Assembly (NCBI GenBank): GCA_050698355.1
Contig: JBOHBN010000219.1
Span: 1 to 28,168 of the forward strand
DNA: 28,168 nucleotides
From: JBOHBN01 sp050698355
GTDB lineage: Bacteria > Actinomycetota > Actinomycetes > Streptosporangiales > WHST01
Direction: 5' to 3'
Of the stretch, positions 15,574 to 21,886 are shown piece by piece; within the stretch, counting starts at the first letter, position 1, and each line of letters starts with the position of its first letter. The position numbers and the translations under genes are program-made. The notes under the pieces are model-generated. The model was given only the letters and a program-made list of their open reading frames with translations. It did not search any database and was not told where the DNA came from.

Positions 15574-15634
15574 TACCTGCTTCCCATGGCCTGCAGGTCG
15601 TGGGAAGCAGGTAATGAGTTACATACCGTGATCA
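15574..15634. repeat. Hairpin repeat, copy C (right end of bracketed island)
   Basis: A perfect 13-bp stem (15574-15586 with 15601-15613) holds a 14-base loop with CCTGCAGG (15590-15597). It is followed by the outer arm at 15615-15634, the exact reverse complement of the arm of copy B. It lies in the opposite orientation to copy B, upstream of the sigma factor promoter and just beyond the 3' end of the next minus-strand gene (stop at 15672). Confidence 0.85.
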
Positions 15635-15671
15635 TCTTCCCCGGACGTGGCGACCGTACGGGCGGGCGCAT

Positions 15672-16415
15672 TCAGTCGACGCGGGGCTGCCAGTGGATGT
15701 TGCCGACGGGGAGTGTACGGGCGAGGAAGTCCTCGGTGCGCTGCCATGCCTCGGCCGCCTGCTCAGGCCGGGAGAACAGGGGCGAGACGTCGTTGTCGAA
15801 CGCGTGCGAGGCGCCCGGATACACGTGCGTCTCTACGTCCGTGCGCCCGCTGAAGGCCGAGTCGACCGCCGCACGCGCCTCGGCCGGCACGTAGTCGTCG
15901 TCGCCGCCCCAGTGGAACAGCGCCGGAGAGCGCACCTCGTGGGCGCGGGCGAGCTGGCCGGGGATGTCCGAGCCGTAGTAGAACACCGCTGTCACCGGGT
16001 CGGCGTGCACCGCCACGCCGAACGCGATGCCGGCGCCCAGGCAGAAACCGAGCACGCCGCCGCGGCCGAGCGACTCCTCCATCTCGTCCAAGTACTCCAG
16101 CGCCGCGACCGCGTCGTCGACCGCCGCGCCGAAGTCCAGCCGTTGCCGGTAGTCGAGGCCGACCTCCAGCGCGCCCTCGCCTCCCTCGTCGATGACGACG
16201 TCGTCGCCGAGGCGCCAGTACAGATCGGGGACGAGCGTGACGTAGCCGGCCTCCGCCAACGCCGTGGCGCGGCGGTGGATGTAGTCGGTGATTCCGAAGA
16301 TCTCGTGCAGCAGCAGGATTCCGGGGCCAGACCCGCGGCCGGGCTCGGCGAGCAGGGCAGGCATGGCGCCCCTCCCGTGTGCCGCGACACGGATCCTGCG
16401 GGTCGTCACCGTCAT
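15672..16415 (-). CDS. Dienelactone hydrolase family protein (cysteine type)
   Basis: This 247-residue alpha/beta hydrolase has the classical dienelactone hydrolase layout. HEIFGITDYI includes the glutamate that holds the nucleophile (Glu38). The elbow GFCLGAG has Cys125. GGDDDYVP carries the triad Asp (one of 172-174), and GASHAFDN carries His204. Bacterial relatives open the lactone ring of dienelactones in aromatic breakdown, but many act on other esters. No aromatic pathway genes lie nearby, so the substrate is unknown. ATG at 16415 with GGAGGTG 8 bases upstream. It is divergent from rsmD, with about 35 bases between starts. It differs from the serine-type relative at 4359 and is not a recent duplicate. 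Confidence 0.88.
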   Translation of the reverse strand: MTVTTRRIRVAAHGRGAMPALLAEPGRGSGPGILLLHEIFGITDYIHRRATALAEAGYVTLVPDLYWRLGDDVVIDEGGEGALEVGLDYRQRLDFGAAVDDAVAALEYLDEMEESLGRGGVLGFCLGAGIAFGVAVHADPVTAVFYYGSDIPGQLARAHEVRSPALFHWGGDDDYVPAEARAAVDSAFSGRTDVETHVYPGASHAFDNDVSPLFSRPEQAAEAWQRTEDFLARTLPVGNIHWQPRVD

Positions 16416-16450
16416 GCTCGCGCACCTCCGACAGATGGGACTATAGGCCG

Positions 16451-17017
16451 GTGAGCCGCATCGTCGCAGGCATCGCCGGTGGGCGGCGCATCGCCGCGCC
16501 GCGCGGGTTCAGCGGTCGCCCCACATCGGAGCGGGCCCGCGAGGGCATGTTCGCGACCCTCGGCTCGTTGCTCGGCGACCTCGCCGGGTTGCGGTTCGCC
16601 GACCTGTACGCGGGCACTGGCGCCGTCGGCCTGGAGGCGCTGTCCCGCGGCGCCGCTCACGCGCTGTTCGTCGAATCCGACCGGAGCGCCGCCCGTGCCA
16701 TTGACGCCGGCGCCCGCTCGCTGCGGCTACCGGGCGCGGCCGTGCTCGCGAGCCCGGTCGAGCGGCTCGCCGCCATGCCCCCGCCGGACGGCGAGCCCTA
16801 CGACGTGGTCTTCCTCGACCCGCCGTACGCGCTGGCCGACGCGTCGCTCGCCCGCGTGCTCGCGGACCTGCGCGCCGGCGGCTGGTTCGCACCCGAGGCG
16901 GTCGCCGTCGTCGAGCGGAGCAGCCGCGACCAGCCGTTCCCCTGGCCGGAGGGGTTCGCCGCGGAGCGGGAACGCAGGTACGGTGACGCGACGCTTTGGT
17001 ACGGTCAGGCCCATTGA
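16451..17017 (+). CDS. rsmD: 16S rRNA (guanine(966)-N(2))-methyltransferase
   Basis: This 188-residue S-adenosylmethionine-dependent enzyme methylates G966 of 16S rRNA in the small subunit. The start VSRIVAGIAGGRRIAAP is typical. Then come RPTSERAREGMFATL, the cofactor loop FADLYAGTGAVGLEALSRGA and the catalytic DPPY (123-126) in DVVFLDPPYA. The GTG at 16451 gives the usual N-terminus and has no ribosome site. ACTATA stands just upstream (about 16440-16445), so a leaderless message is possible. Its stop is 23 bases before the coaD start, the common rsmD-coaD pairing. Confidence 0.94.
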   Translation: MSRIVAGIAGGRRIAAPRGFSGRPTSERAREGMFATLGSLLGDLAGLRFADLYAGTGAVGLEALSRGAAHALFVESDRSAARAIDAGARSLRLPGAAVLASPVERLAAMPPPDGEPYDVVFLDPPYALADASLARVLADLRAGGWFAPEAVAVVERSSRDQPFPWPEGFAAERERRYGDATLWYGQAH

Positions 17018-17040
17018 GCCCGACCGGAAAGGCGGTGGCC

Positions 17041-17523
17041 GTGGCGTTACGGGTTGTCTGCCCGGGTTCGTTCGACCCGGTGACCAACGGACACCTCGAC
17101 ATCGTCGAACGCGCGAGCCTGCTGCACGACGAGGTCATCGTCGCCGTCGGCGTCAACAAGGCCAAGGGGCGGCTGTTCTCCGTCGAGGAGCGGATGGACA
17201 TGCTCGCCGCCGTCACCGCGCAGTACGGCAACGTCACGATCGAGACGTTCGACGGACTGCTCGTCGACTTCTGCCGCGAGCACGATGTGCGGGCCATCGT
17301 GAAGGGCCTGCGCGCGGTCAGCGACTTCGACTACGAACTGCAGATGGCGCAGATGAACGTGAGCCTCGCCGGCGTGGAGACGCTGTTCGTGGCCACCAAT
17401 CCTCTTTACTCGTTCCTGTCATCCAGTCTCGTCAGGGAGGTAGCCACGTACGGCGGTGACGTGTCGGGGCTCGTGCCGGATCTCGTGCGAGAACGCCTGG
17501 TCAACCGGCTGGCGGAAACCTGA
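17041..17523 (+). CDS. coaD: Phosphopantetheine adenylyltransferase
   Basis: This 160-residue enzyme is the penultimate step of coenzyme A synthesis, joining AMP from ATP to 4'-phosphopantetheine. The nucleotidyltransferase signature is PGSFDPVTNGHLDIVERA, with TNGH at 15-18. AVGVNKAKGRLFSVEER, VKGLRAVSDFDYELQMAQMN and PLYSFLSSSLVREVA complete the family pattern. The GTG at 17041 has GGAAAGG about 8 bases upstream; another GTG at 17035 is possible. It sits in an operon with rsmD upstream and a coiled-coil gene 18 bases downstream. Confidence 0.97.
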   Translation: MALRVVCPGSFDPVTNGHLDIVERASLLHDEVIVAVGVNKAKGRLFSVEERMDMLAAVTAQYGNVTIETFDGLLVDFCREHDVRAIVKGLRAVSDFDYELQMAQMNVSLAGVETLFVATNPLYSFLSSSLVREVATYGGDVSGLVPDLVRERLVNRLAET

Positions 17524-17541
17524 TCGCGATGGAGCCCCAGC

Positions 17542-18063
17542 GTGGACGTGCATGACAAGATCGACCAGGTCGCGGACCTGGTCGAGTCGGCGCGGGCGGT
17601 GCCCATGTCCGCATCGTGCATGGTCAACCGCGGCCAGCTGCTCGACCTGCTCGACGACCTGCGCGACGCGCTGCCCGAGGACATCAAGCGCGCCGAGCTG
17701 CTGCTGCGCGACCGGGAGGCGGTCGTCGAGGAGGGCCGCGAGGAGGCGATGCGGATCGTCGAGCGGGCCCGCGCCGAGCGCGAGCGCCTGATCGCCGACA
17801 GCGACGTCGTACGCGATGCCCGCGACCAGGCCGCGCGGTTGCTGGCGGAAGCCGACGCCGAGATCCGCGATCATCGCGACGAGCTGGACGAGTACTGCGA
17901 CACCAAGCTGGCCTCGTTCGAGGTCACCTTGCAGAAGACGCTGGCCGCGGTCGGTCGCGGGCGCGAGCGCCTGCGCGACCCGCACGGCTTCGGCCGCCTG
18001 CGCGCCGACCAGGACGCCAGCGACCAACGAGACGAGGAGCGCAGCGTTGACGAGGCTCGCTGA
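17542..18063 (+). CDS. Coiled-coil protein, DivIVA/ATP-synthase-b-like
   Basis: This 173-residue, highly charged protein has a long predicted helix and coiled coil from about residue 30 to 150 (RGQLLDLLDDLRDALPEDIK, then REEAMRIVERARAERERLIA and ARLLAEADAEIRDHRDELDE). It resembles the actinobacterial family of Rv2927c, which is often labelled an ATP synthase B or DivIVA-like protein. It has no membrane segment and no catalytic motif. The GTG at 17542 has GGAG about 8 bases upstream. Position after coaD and before the DUF177-rpmF-rnc-smc run is the usual one. A structural or cell-division role is a guess. Confidence 0.8.
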   Translation: MDVHDKIDQVADLVESARAVPMSASCMVNRGQLLDLLDDLRDALPEDIKRAELLLRDREAVVEEGREEAMRIVERARAERERLIADSDVVRDARDQAARLLAEADAEIRDHRDELDEYCDTKLASFEVTLQKTLAAVGRGRERLRDPHGFGRLRADQDASDQRDEERSVDEAR

Positions 18064-18319
18064 ATCCGCGCTCGTCTCGATCATGGTCGACCTGGTCGTC
18101 CTGCTCGAGATCGGCGCCGACGAGGGTGGTCTGGGCCCGGAGGCCTGCGCGGACAGCCTCGAACGGCTGTACGGAGTGCTCGACGGCCTACCCGATGACG
18201 GCCGGCACCTCGTGCTCCGTACGGTGCGGGCGCTCGTCGCCGACGAGGCGGCGGGCGCCAACCGTGCCGACCGGCTGGACGCGCTGCGCAGCCTCCGCCA
18301 GGTGCTCGAGCAGCACTGA
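18047..18319 (+). CDS. Small hypothetical protein
   Basis: A 90-residue helical, acidic protein that I do not recognise. The TTG start at 18047 has GAGGAG (18034-18039) 7 bases upstream and overlaps the previous gene by 17 bases, so the two are probably coupled. An in-frame ATG at 18083 (MVDLVVLLEIGADEGG) has no ribosome site. Segments such as ACADSLERLYGVLDGLPDD and RADRLDALRSLRQVLEQH look like amphipathic helices. No signal peptide, membrane span or cysteines. Codon usage matches the neighbours, with GC-rich third positions, so it is likely a real gene. Confidence 0.65.
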   Translation: MTRLAESALVSIMVDLVVLLEIGADEGGLGPEACADSLERLYGVLDGLPDDGRHLVLRTVRALVADEAAGANRADRLDALRSLRQVLEQH

Positions 18320-18332
18320 CGGCCGCCTGAGG

Positions 18333-18389
18333 TAGAGTGGAGCGCTATGCCAGCGCCGGTACTGGCCGTGCCCGTCTCCGCGTTAGACT
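18333..18389 (+). promoter_or_regulatory. Candidate promoter elements before DUF177-rpmF
   Basis: Two TANNNT boxes are visible: TAGAGT (18333-18338) and TAGACT (18384-18389). The first stands 8 bases before an ATG at 18347 that opens a 16-codon frame (MPAPVLAVPVSALDFI, stop 18395-18397). That pattern could be a leaderless upstream peptide. The second lies 14 bases before the DUF177 start. Neither has a convincing -35. Confidence 0.3.
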
Positions 18390-18403
18390 TCATCTGATCT
18401 GCC

Positions 18404-18970
18404 ATGCCCGAAAACACCACTGCGTCGCAGAACGGCGCCCGCGGTCCCTTCCTCTTCGACACCCGGCCGCTCCAGCGGCGGCCCGGGGAGATGCGTCAGA
18501 TCCAGCGCAGCGTGCCGGCGCCGCCCGACCTGGGGCTTCCGCTCGTCGGAGTGCCCGAGGCCAGCCCGATCGATCTGGACGTGCGGCTGGAGTCCGTCGT
18601 CGAGGGCGTGTACGCGTCCGGCAGCGCGCATGCCGCGCTCGCGGGCGAGTGCGCGCGCTGCCTCGACCCGCTGAGCCTGGACGTCGAAGCGGAGTTCGAG
18701 GAGCTCTTCTACTATCCTGAGGGCGACATCGGCGAGGACGATGCCACGCTGGATGGCGACCTGCTCGACTTGGGGCCGGTGCTGCGAGACGCCATCGTGC
18801 TGGAGCTGCCACTCAGCCCGGTGTGTCGCGACGACTGTCCGGGGCTGTGCTCTCAGTGCGGGGCGCGGCTGGCGGACGCCGGGCCGGAGCACCGGCACGA
18901 GACCAGCGACCCGCGTTGGGCAGCGCTCGCGGGACTGTACGACGAGATGACAAGACGTGAGGAGAACTGA
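18404..18970 (+). CDS. DUF177 (YceD) family protein
   Basis: This 188-residue protein belongs to the family that almost always precedes rpmF and is linked to 23S rRNA accumulation in other bacteria. The N-terminal part has FLFDTRPLQRRPGEMRQI, and the middle has LAGECARCLDPLSLDVEAEF. The C-terminus has a cysteine cluster, VCRDDCPGLCSQCGARL, that probably binds zinc, and the ending RWAALAGL is typical. The ATG at 18404 has no clear ribosome site. It ends two bases before the rpmF start. Confidence 0.9.
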   Translation: MPENTTASQNGARGPFLFDTRPLQRRPGEMRQIQRSVPAPPDLGLPLVGVPEASPIDLDVRLESVVEGVYASGSAHAALAGECARCLDPLSLDVEAEFEELFYYPEGDIGEDDATLDGDLLDLGPVLRDAIVLELPLSPVCRDDCPGLCSQCGARLADAGPEHRHETSDPRWAALAGLYDEMTRREEN

Positions 18971-18972
18971 CC

Positions 18973-19161
18973 GTGGCCGTGCCCAAGCGGAGGATGTCGC
19001 GGAGCAACACCAGGTCGAGGCGTTCGCAGTGGAAGGGACAGGCGCCGAAGCTTGTCACCTGCCCGCATTGCCGCGAGATGAAGCTCCCGCACACTGCATG
19101 CCCCACCTGCGGCATGTACGGCAAGCGTGGCAGCCGGCGGCAGGTCGTCGAGCCGTCCTAA
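18973..19161 (+). CDS. rpmF: 50S ribosomal protein L32
   Basis: This 62-residue large-subunit protein starts AVPKRRMSRSNTRSRRSQWK, the L32 pattern. CPHC and CPTC form the zinc-binding four-cysteine site. The GTG at 18973 has AGGAGA 8-9 bases upstream, inside the end of the DUF177 gene. The zinc-binding L28 at 10063 matches in type. Confidence 0.97.
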   Translation: MAVPKRRMSRSNTRSRRSQWKGQAPKLVTCPHCREMKLPHTACPTCGMYGKRGSRRQVVEPS

Positions 19162-19173
19162 CCACGACCGCGC

Positions 19174-19494
19174 GTGTCCCCGTCTCGCGACGATGACGTC
19201 TTCGAGTGCGTCCGTGCGGCGGTGTGCCGCGTACTCGAGCTGTCCCCCGATGAGGTCGCGCCATCGTCGCGTCTGGTCAAGGATCTCGGCGCCGACTCGC
19301 TCGCGCGGGTGGAGATCGCGGAGGTCATGGAAGAGGACGCCGCGCGGCGATGGGGAGTGCAGATGCACGTCGACGACGTGACGCTGACAGCCAGCCGCAC
19401 CGTTGGTCGGCTGGCCAAGGAGCTTGGGGCGAGGCTGCCCGCCTCGGCGCGAGGGCGTACGGTGCCACGCGGCGACCGGGCGCCGCAACAGTGA
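19174..19494 (+). CDS. Acyl carrier protein-like protein
   Basis: This 106-residue carrier protein has the phosphopantetheine site DLGADSL with Ser42, in the usual four-helix frame (VRAAVCRVLELSPDEVAP, LARVEIAEVMEED, TLTASRTVGRLAKEL). It is less acidic than a housekeeping fatty acid ACP and has a basic C-terminal tail (GRTVPRGDRAPQQ). A second, specialised carrier is therefore possible. ACP directly before rnc is also the order in Bacillus (acpP-rnc-smc-ftsY). The GTG at 19174, 12 bases after rpmF, has no good ribosome site. No fab genes are nearby, so the pathway it serves is open. Confidence 0.82.
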   Translation: MSPSRDDDVFECVRAAVCRVLELSPDEVAPSSRLVKDLGADSLARVEIAEVMEEDAARRWGVQMHVDDVTLTASRTVGRLAKELGARLPASARGRTVPRGDRAPQQ

Positions 19495-19505
19495 CGAGGA
19501 TGGCG

Positions 19506-20231
19506 ATGTCCAAGCAGGAAGCGGCCAGCGGAGCGGGCGAGCTGAGCCGTGCCCTCGGCGTCGACATCGACCCCAGCCTGCTCGAGCTTGCGCTGATGCA
19601 CAGGTCGTACGCCTACGAGCACGGCGGGCTGCCGACCAACGAGCGGCTGGAGTTCCTCGGCGACGCGGTGCTGGGGATCATCGTGACCGAGACGCTCTAC
19701 CTGACGTACCCGGAGCTGCCCGAGGGGCAGCTCGCTAAGCTGCGTGCCGCCGTGGTGAATATGCGCGCGCTCGCCGGGGTGTCGCGCCAGCTGGACGTCG
19801 GCGCGCACCTGCAGCTCGGTCGCGGCGAGGAGAACACCGGCGGGCGGGACAAGTCCTCGATCCTGGCCGACGCGCTGGAGGCGATCATCGGCGCGGTGTA
19901 CCTGTCCGGCGGCATGGACATGGCGAACGTGTTCGTGCACCGGCTCTTCGACCCACTCATCGCCGAGTCGGCGACGCTGGGCGCCGGCCTCGACTGGAAG
20001 ACCTCGCTGCAGGAGCTGACCGCCCAGCAGGCTCTCGGCGTCCCCGAGTACGTCGTCGAGGAGGAGGGGCCGGACCACTGCAAGGCCTTCAGCGCCACCG
20101 CCGTAGTCCGCGGTGACCGGCTGGGCAACGGCTCGGGCAAGAGCAAGAAGGAGGCGGAGCAGCAGGCCGCGGAGGCCGCCTGGCAGGCGCTGCGCGAGCG
20201 CGTCTCGTCCGAGGCGCCCGCCGGCGACTGA
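19506..20231 (+). CDS. rnc: Ribonuclease III
   Basis: This 241-residue double-strand RNA endonuclease processes rRNA precursors and structured mRNAs. The catalytic domain has the signature NERLEFLGDAVLG (Glu49 and Asp53) and a second acidic pair in ADALEAIIGAVYLSGG (Asp122 and Glu125). The dsRNA-binding domain runs from about 161 to 233 (DWKTSLQELTAQQALG, GNGSGKSKKEAEQQAAEAAW). The ATG at 19506 has GAGG six bases upstream. An ATG at 19500 and a GTG at 19491 that overlaps the ACP stop are alternatives. It ends 9 bases before mutM. Confidence 0.97.
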   Translation: MSKQEAASGAGELSRALGVDIDPSLLELALMHRSYAYEHGGLPTNERLEFLGDAVLGIIVTETLYLTYPELPEGQLAKLRAAVVNMRALAGVSRQLDVGAHLQLGRGEENTGGRDKSSILADALEAIIGAVYLSGGMDMANVFVHRLFDPLIAESATLGAGLDWKTSLQELTAQQALGVPEYVVEEEGPDHCKAFSATAVVRGDRLGNGSGKSKKEAEQQAAEAAWQALRERVSSEAPAGD

Positions 20232-20240
20232 GCGCCCGGC

Positions 20241-21104
20241 ATGCCCGAGCTCCCGGAGGTCGAGGTCATCCGCCGCGGTCTCGATGCGACCGTCACCGGC
20301 CGCACCCTCGCCGCGGTCGGGGTCCTGCACCCGAGAGCCGTTCGCCGGCACCTCGTCGGTGCCGCGGACTTCGCGGCGCGGCTCGCGGGCCGGCGGATCA
20401 CCGCGGTGCGCAGGCGCGGCAAGTATCTGTGGCTGTCGCTGGACGCGCCGGATGTCCTGGTCGCTCACCTCGGCATGAGCGGCCAGCTGCTCGTCGTCGA
20501 TCCGGGCACTGCGTTGCAGCCGCACCTGCGCGTGCGGTTCGGGTTCGCCGACGAGCGGGACGAGCTGCGCTTCGTCGATCAGCGCACGTTCGGCGGTCTC
20601 GTGGTCACACCGGCGGGCGACGACCCCGCGGAACCGCCGCCGCTCATCGCACACATCGCCCGCGACCCGCTCGACCCGGCGTTTCGCACCCAGGCCTTCT
20701 TCGGCAAGCTGCGCCGCCGGCGTACGGGTATCAAGCGCGCGCTCCTCGACCAGTCGTTCGTCGGCGGCATCGGCAACATCTACGCCGACGAGGCGCTGTG
20801 GCGCGCGCGCCTGCACTGGGCGCGGCCCACCGAGACGCTGACCCGGGCGGAAGCCGCGCGCGTGGTGGCCGGACTGGAGGACGTCCTGTCCGCCGCGCTG
20901 CTCGCCGGCGGCACCTCGTTCGACGCGCTGTACGTCGCGGTGAACGGCGAGAGCGGGTACTTCGACCGGGCGCTGCACGTGTACGGGCGCGCCGACGAGC
21001 CCTGCGACAGGTGCGGCACGCCCATCCGCCGCGACCGGTTCATGAACCGGTCCGCGTACACCTGCCCGCGCTGCCAGCCACGCCCGCGCCGGGCCAGGTT
21101 GTAG
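20241..21104 (+). CDS. mutM: Formamidopyrimidine-DNA glycosylase
   Basis: This 287-residue base-excision repair enzyme removes 8-oxoguanine and formamidopyrimidines and nicks the strand. The N-terminus MPELPEVEVIRRGL keeps the catalytic Pro2 and Glu3. RRRGKYLWLSL holds the conserved lysine (Lys61), and AHLGMSGQL follows. The helix-two-turn-helix region has DQSFVGGIGNIYADEALW. The C-terminal zinc finger is CDRCG and CPRC (with RFMNRSAYT between), all four cysteines present. ATG at 20241, 9 bases after rnc, so probably the same transcript. No acylphosphatase gene follows, unlike in mycobacteria. Confidence 0.96.
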   Translation: MPELPEVEVIRRGLDATVTGRTLAAVGVLHPRAVRRHLVGAADFAARLAGRRITAVRRRGKYLWLSLDAPDVLVAHLGMSGQLLVVDPGTALQPHLRVRFGFADERDELRFVDQRTFGGLVVTPAGDDPAEPPPLIAHIARDPLDPAFRTQAFFGKLRRRRTGIKRALLDQSFVGGIGNIYADEALWRARLHWARPTETLTRAEAARVVAGLEDVLSAALLAGGTSFDALYVAVNGESGYFDRALHVYGRADEPCDRCGTPIRRDRFMNRSAYTCPRCQPRPRRARL

Positions 21105-21296
21105 GCACCGCCGCGCCCGCTGGGGGGCGATACCCCGGGCTGACCAGTGCCGTTTTTGTGTCGTACCACCCGGGCCCCGACTTGACCCCCGCGCGTGTCG
21201 GGTGGGATCCTAGGTTTACAAACCCCTGCGCCGGGACGTATCTGTCCCGTTGCGCACGCATCTCACCTATTCGACGGGGAAGTGTGGAGGGCCGCA
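21105..21296 (+). promoter_or_regulatory. Regulatory gap between mutM and the small coiled-coil gene
   Basis: A weak G/C hairpin near 21121-21138 followed by TTTTT (21153-21157) may end the mutM transcript. Downstream TTGACC (21182-21187) is a good -35, with GATCCT at 21206-21211 as a possible -10 (18-base spacer). Immediately after comes a small dyad, GGTTT-AC-AAACC (21213-21224), suitable for an operator. The stretch from 21182 to 21224 is AT-richer than its surroundings. Confidence 0.35.
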
Positions 21297-21497
21297 ATGG
21301 CGAAGGCGCTGTACGGCCATGTGGGCGGGCCGGACCCGCGCATGGTTGACGAGGTGCGCCGCCTGCAGCGACGAGTACGCGATCTGGAGAGCGAGCTGGT
21401 CCGCGTCAAGCGGGAGAACGACGAGCTCGCCGCGTCGGTCACGCACGAGGAGCTGTTGACGCTGACCGAAAAGCATGTGGAGCCGGCGCTGACCTGA
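21297..21497 (+). CDS. Small coiled-coil protein
   Basis: This 66-residue protein starts MAKALYGHVGGPDPRMVDEV and continues as one helix with a heptad pattern (RLQRRVRDLESELVRVKREN). It has no cysteine and no membrane segment. I recall proteins with this N-terminal pattern as common small actinobacterial hypotheticals, but cannot confirm that here. The ATG at 21297 has a strong GGAGG (21286-21290) six bases upstream. It has its own promoter region and terminator, so it is a monocistronic unit that may be well expressed. Function unknown. Confidence 0.82.
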   Translation: MAKALYGHVGGPDPRMVDEVRRLQRRVRDLESELVRVKRENDELAASVTHEELLTLTEKHVEPALT

Positions 21498-21521
21498 CGG
21501 CAGACGGCATAGATTTCGAAC

Positions 21522-21546
21522 GAGGGGACGCGGAGGGCGTCCCCTC
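21522..21546 (+). terminator. Hairpin terminator of the small coiled-coil gene
   Basis: A perfect 10-bp stem (GAGGGGACGC at 21522-21531 with 21537-21546) has a 5-base loop, 25 bases past the stop. A further outer pairing, GCATAGA with TCTATGC, flanks it. No T tract. Confidence 0.8.
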
Positions 21547-21623
21547 TCGCATGTCTATGCACCCGCCCGCATTCTCTTCCCCCAGAGGCATTTGCCGCCC
21601 GCCCTGTGGTCTCGCACCGGGGA

Positions 21624-21712
21624 CGTACGGCTACCCCGACCACCGCGGCCACCGCGGCCACCGCGGGCACCGGGGGCACCGGGGGCGTACGGCTACCCCG
21701 ACTACCGTGGCC
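21624..21712. repeat. Tandem 9-mers between two 27-bp direct repeats
   Basis: Five 9-base units run from 21640 to 21684: CCACCGCGG three times, then GCACCGGGG twice. They are bracketed by a 27-base direct repeat starting CGTACGGCTACCCCGAC (21624-21650 and 21686-21712, two mismatches). The 62-base offset is not a multiple of three, and no frame through it has a ribosome site. The remainder of the 389-base gap 21498-21886 holds the terminator, this repeat and a dyad near 21800; I see no gene in it. Confidence 0.75.
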
Positions 21713-21788
21713 GCCGCGGCTCGGGCCCGTCGGTCGCACGCCCGGCGAGTCGCCGTCGGCGTGGGGCGGGGATGTGGGTATCGTGCAC

Positions 21789-21813
21789 TGTCGCCTTCCC
21801 CACCAAAGCGACA
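21789..21813. promoter_or_regulatory. Dyad upstream of smc
   Basis: TGTCGCCTT (21789-21797) pairs with AAAGCGACA (21805-21813) with one mismatch, around a 7-base centre. It lies about 75 bases before the smc start and could be an operator or a leader hairpin. No clear promoter boxes were found. Confidence 0.3.
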
Positions 21814-21886
21814 CCAGTAGGTCCCCGGCGTATGTGACTGGGATCATGAACCGCCATCGGGCACAGCAGCAGGGGGGAGCGGCGCT

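Larger units (their letters stand above)
14110..15634. other. 1.5-kb island bounded by 20-bp perfect terminal inverted repeats
   Basis: The 20 bases at 14110-14129 recur as an exact reverse complement at 15615-15634, and each end continues inward into a related hairpin with a CCTGCAGG loop. Inside are an ECF sigma factor and a membrane protein gene, both frameshifted and both on the minus strand. No transposase is present and I see no convincing target-site duplication. The island sits between recG and a dienelactone hydrolase gene, splitting an otherwise conserved core block. It may be a nonautonomous mobile unit, or two independent repeats that landed at either end of an accessory locus. 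Confidence 0.5.

Noticed and set aside
14110..15634. A complete insertion sequence
   Set aside because: Terminal inverted repeats are present, but no transposase is encoded and no target duplication is evident, so it is listed only as a bracketed island.
14085..15645. TTCCCCGG on both sides of the island as a target duplication
   Set aside because: The two copies lie at different distances from the inverted-repeat ends (about 17 bases on the left, 2 on the right), so this is probably chance.
19158..20978. A 606-codon minus-strand open frame opposite ACP, rnc and mutM
   Set aside because: A shadow of GC-rich codons; the plus-strand genes have clear catalytic motifs.
21640..21684. CRISPR array
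   Set aside because: The 9-base units are contiguous with no unique spacers and no cas genes are present.
21551..21820. An 89-codon frame with HRG repeats in the smc upstream gap
   Set aside because: No ribosome site and no homology that I recognise. The flanking direct repeats are in different frames, so the pattern is at DNA level rather than protein level.
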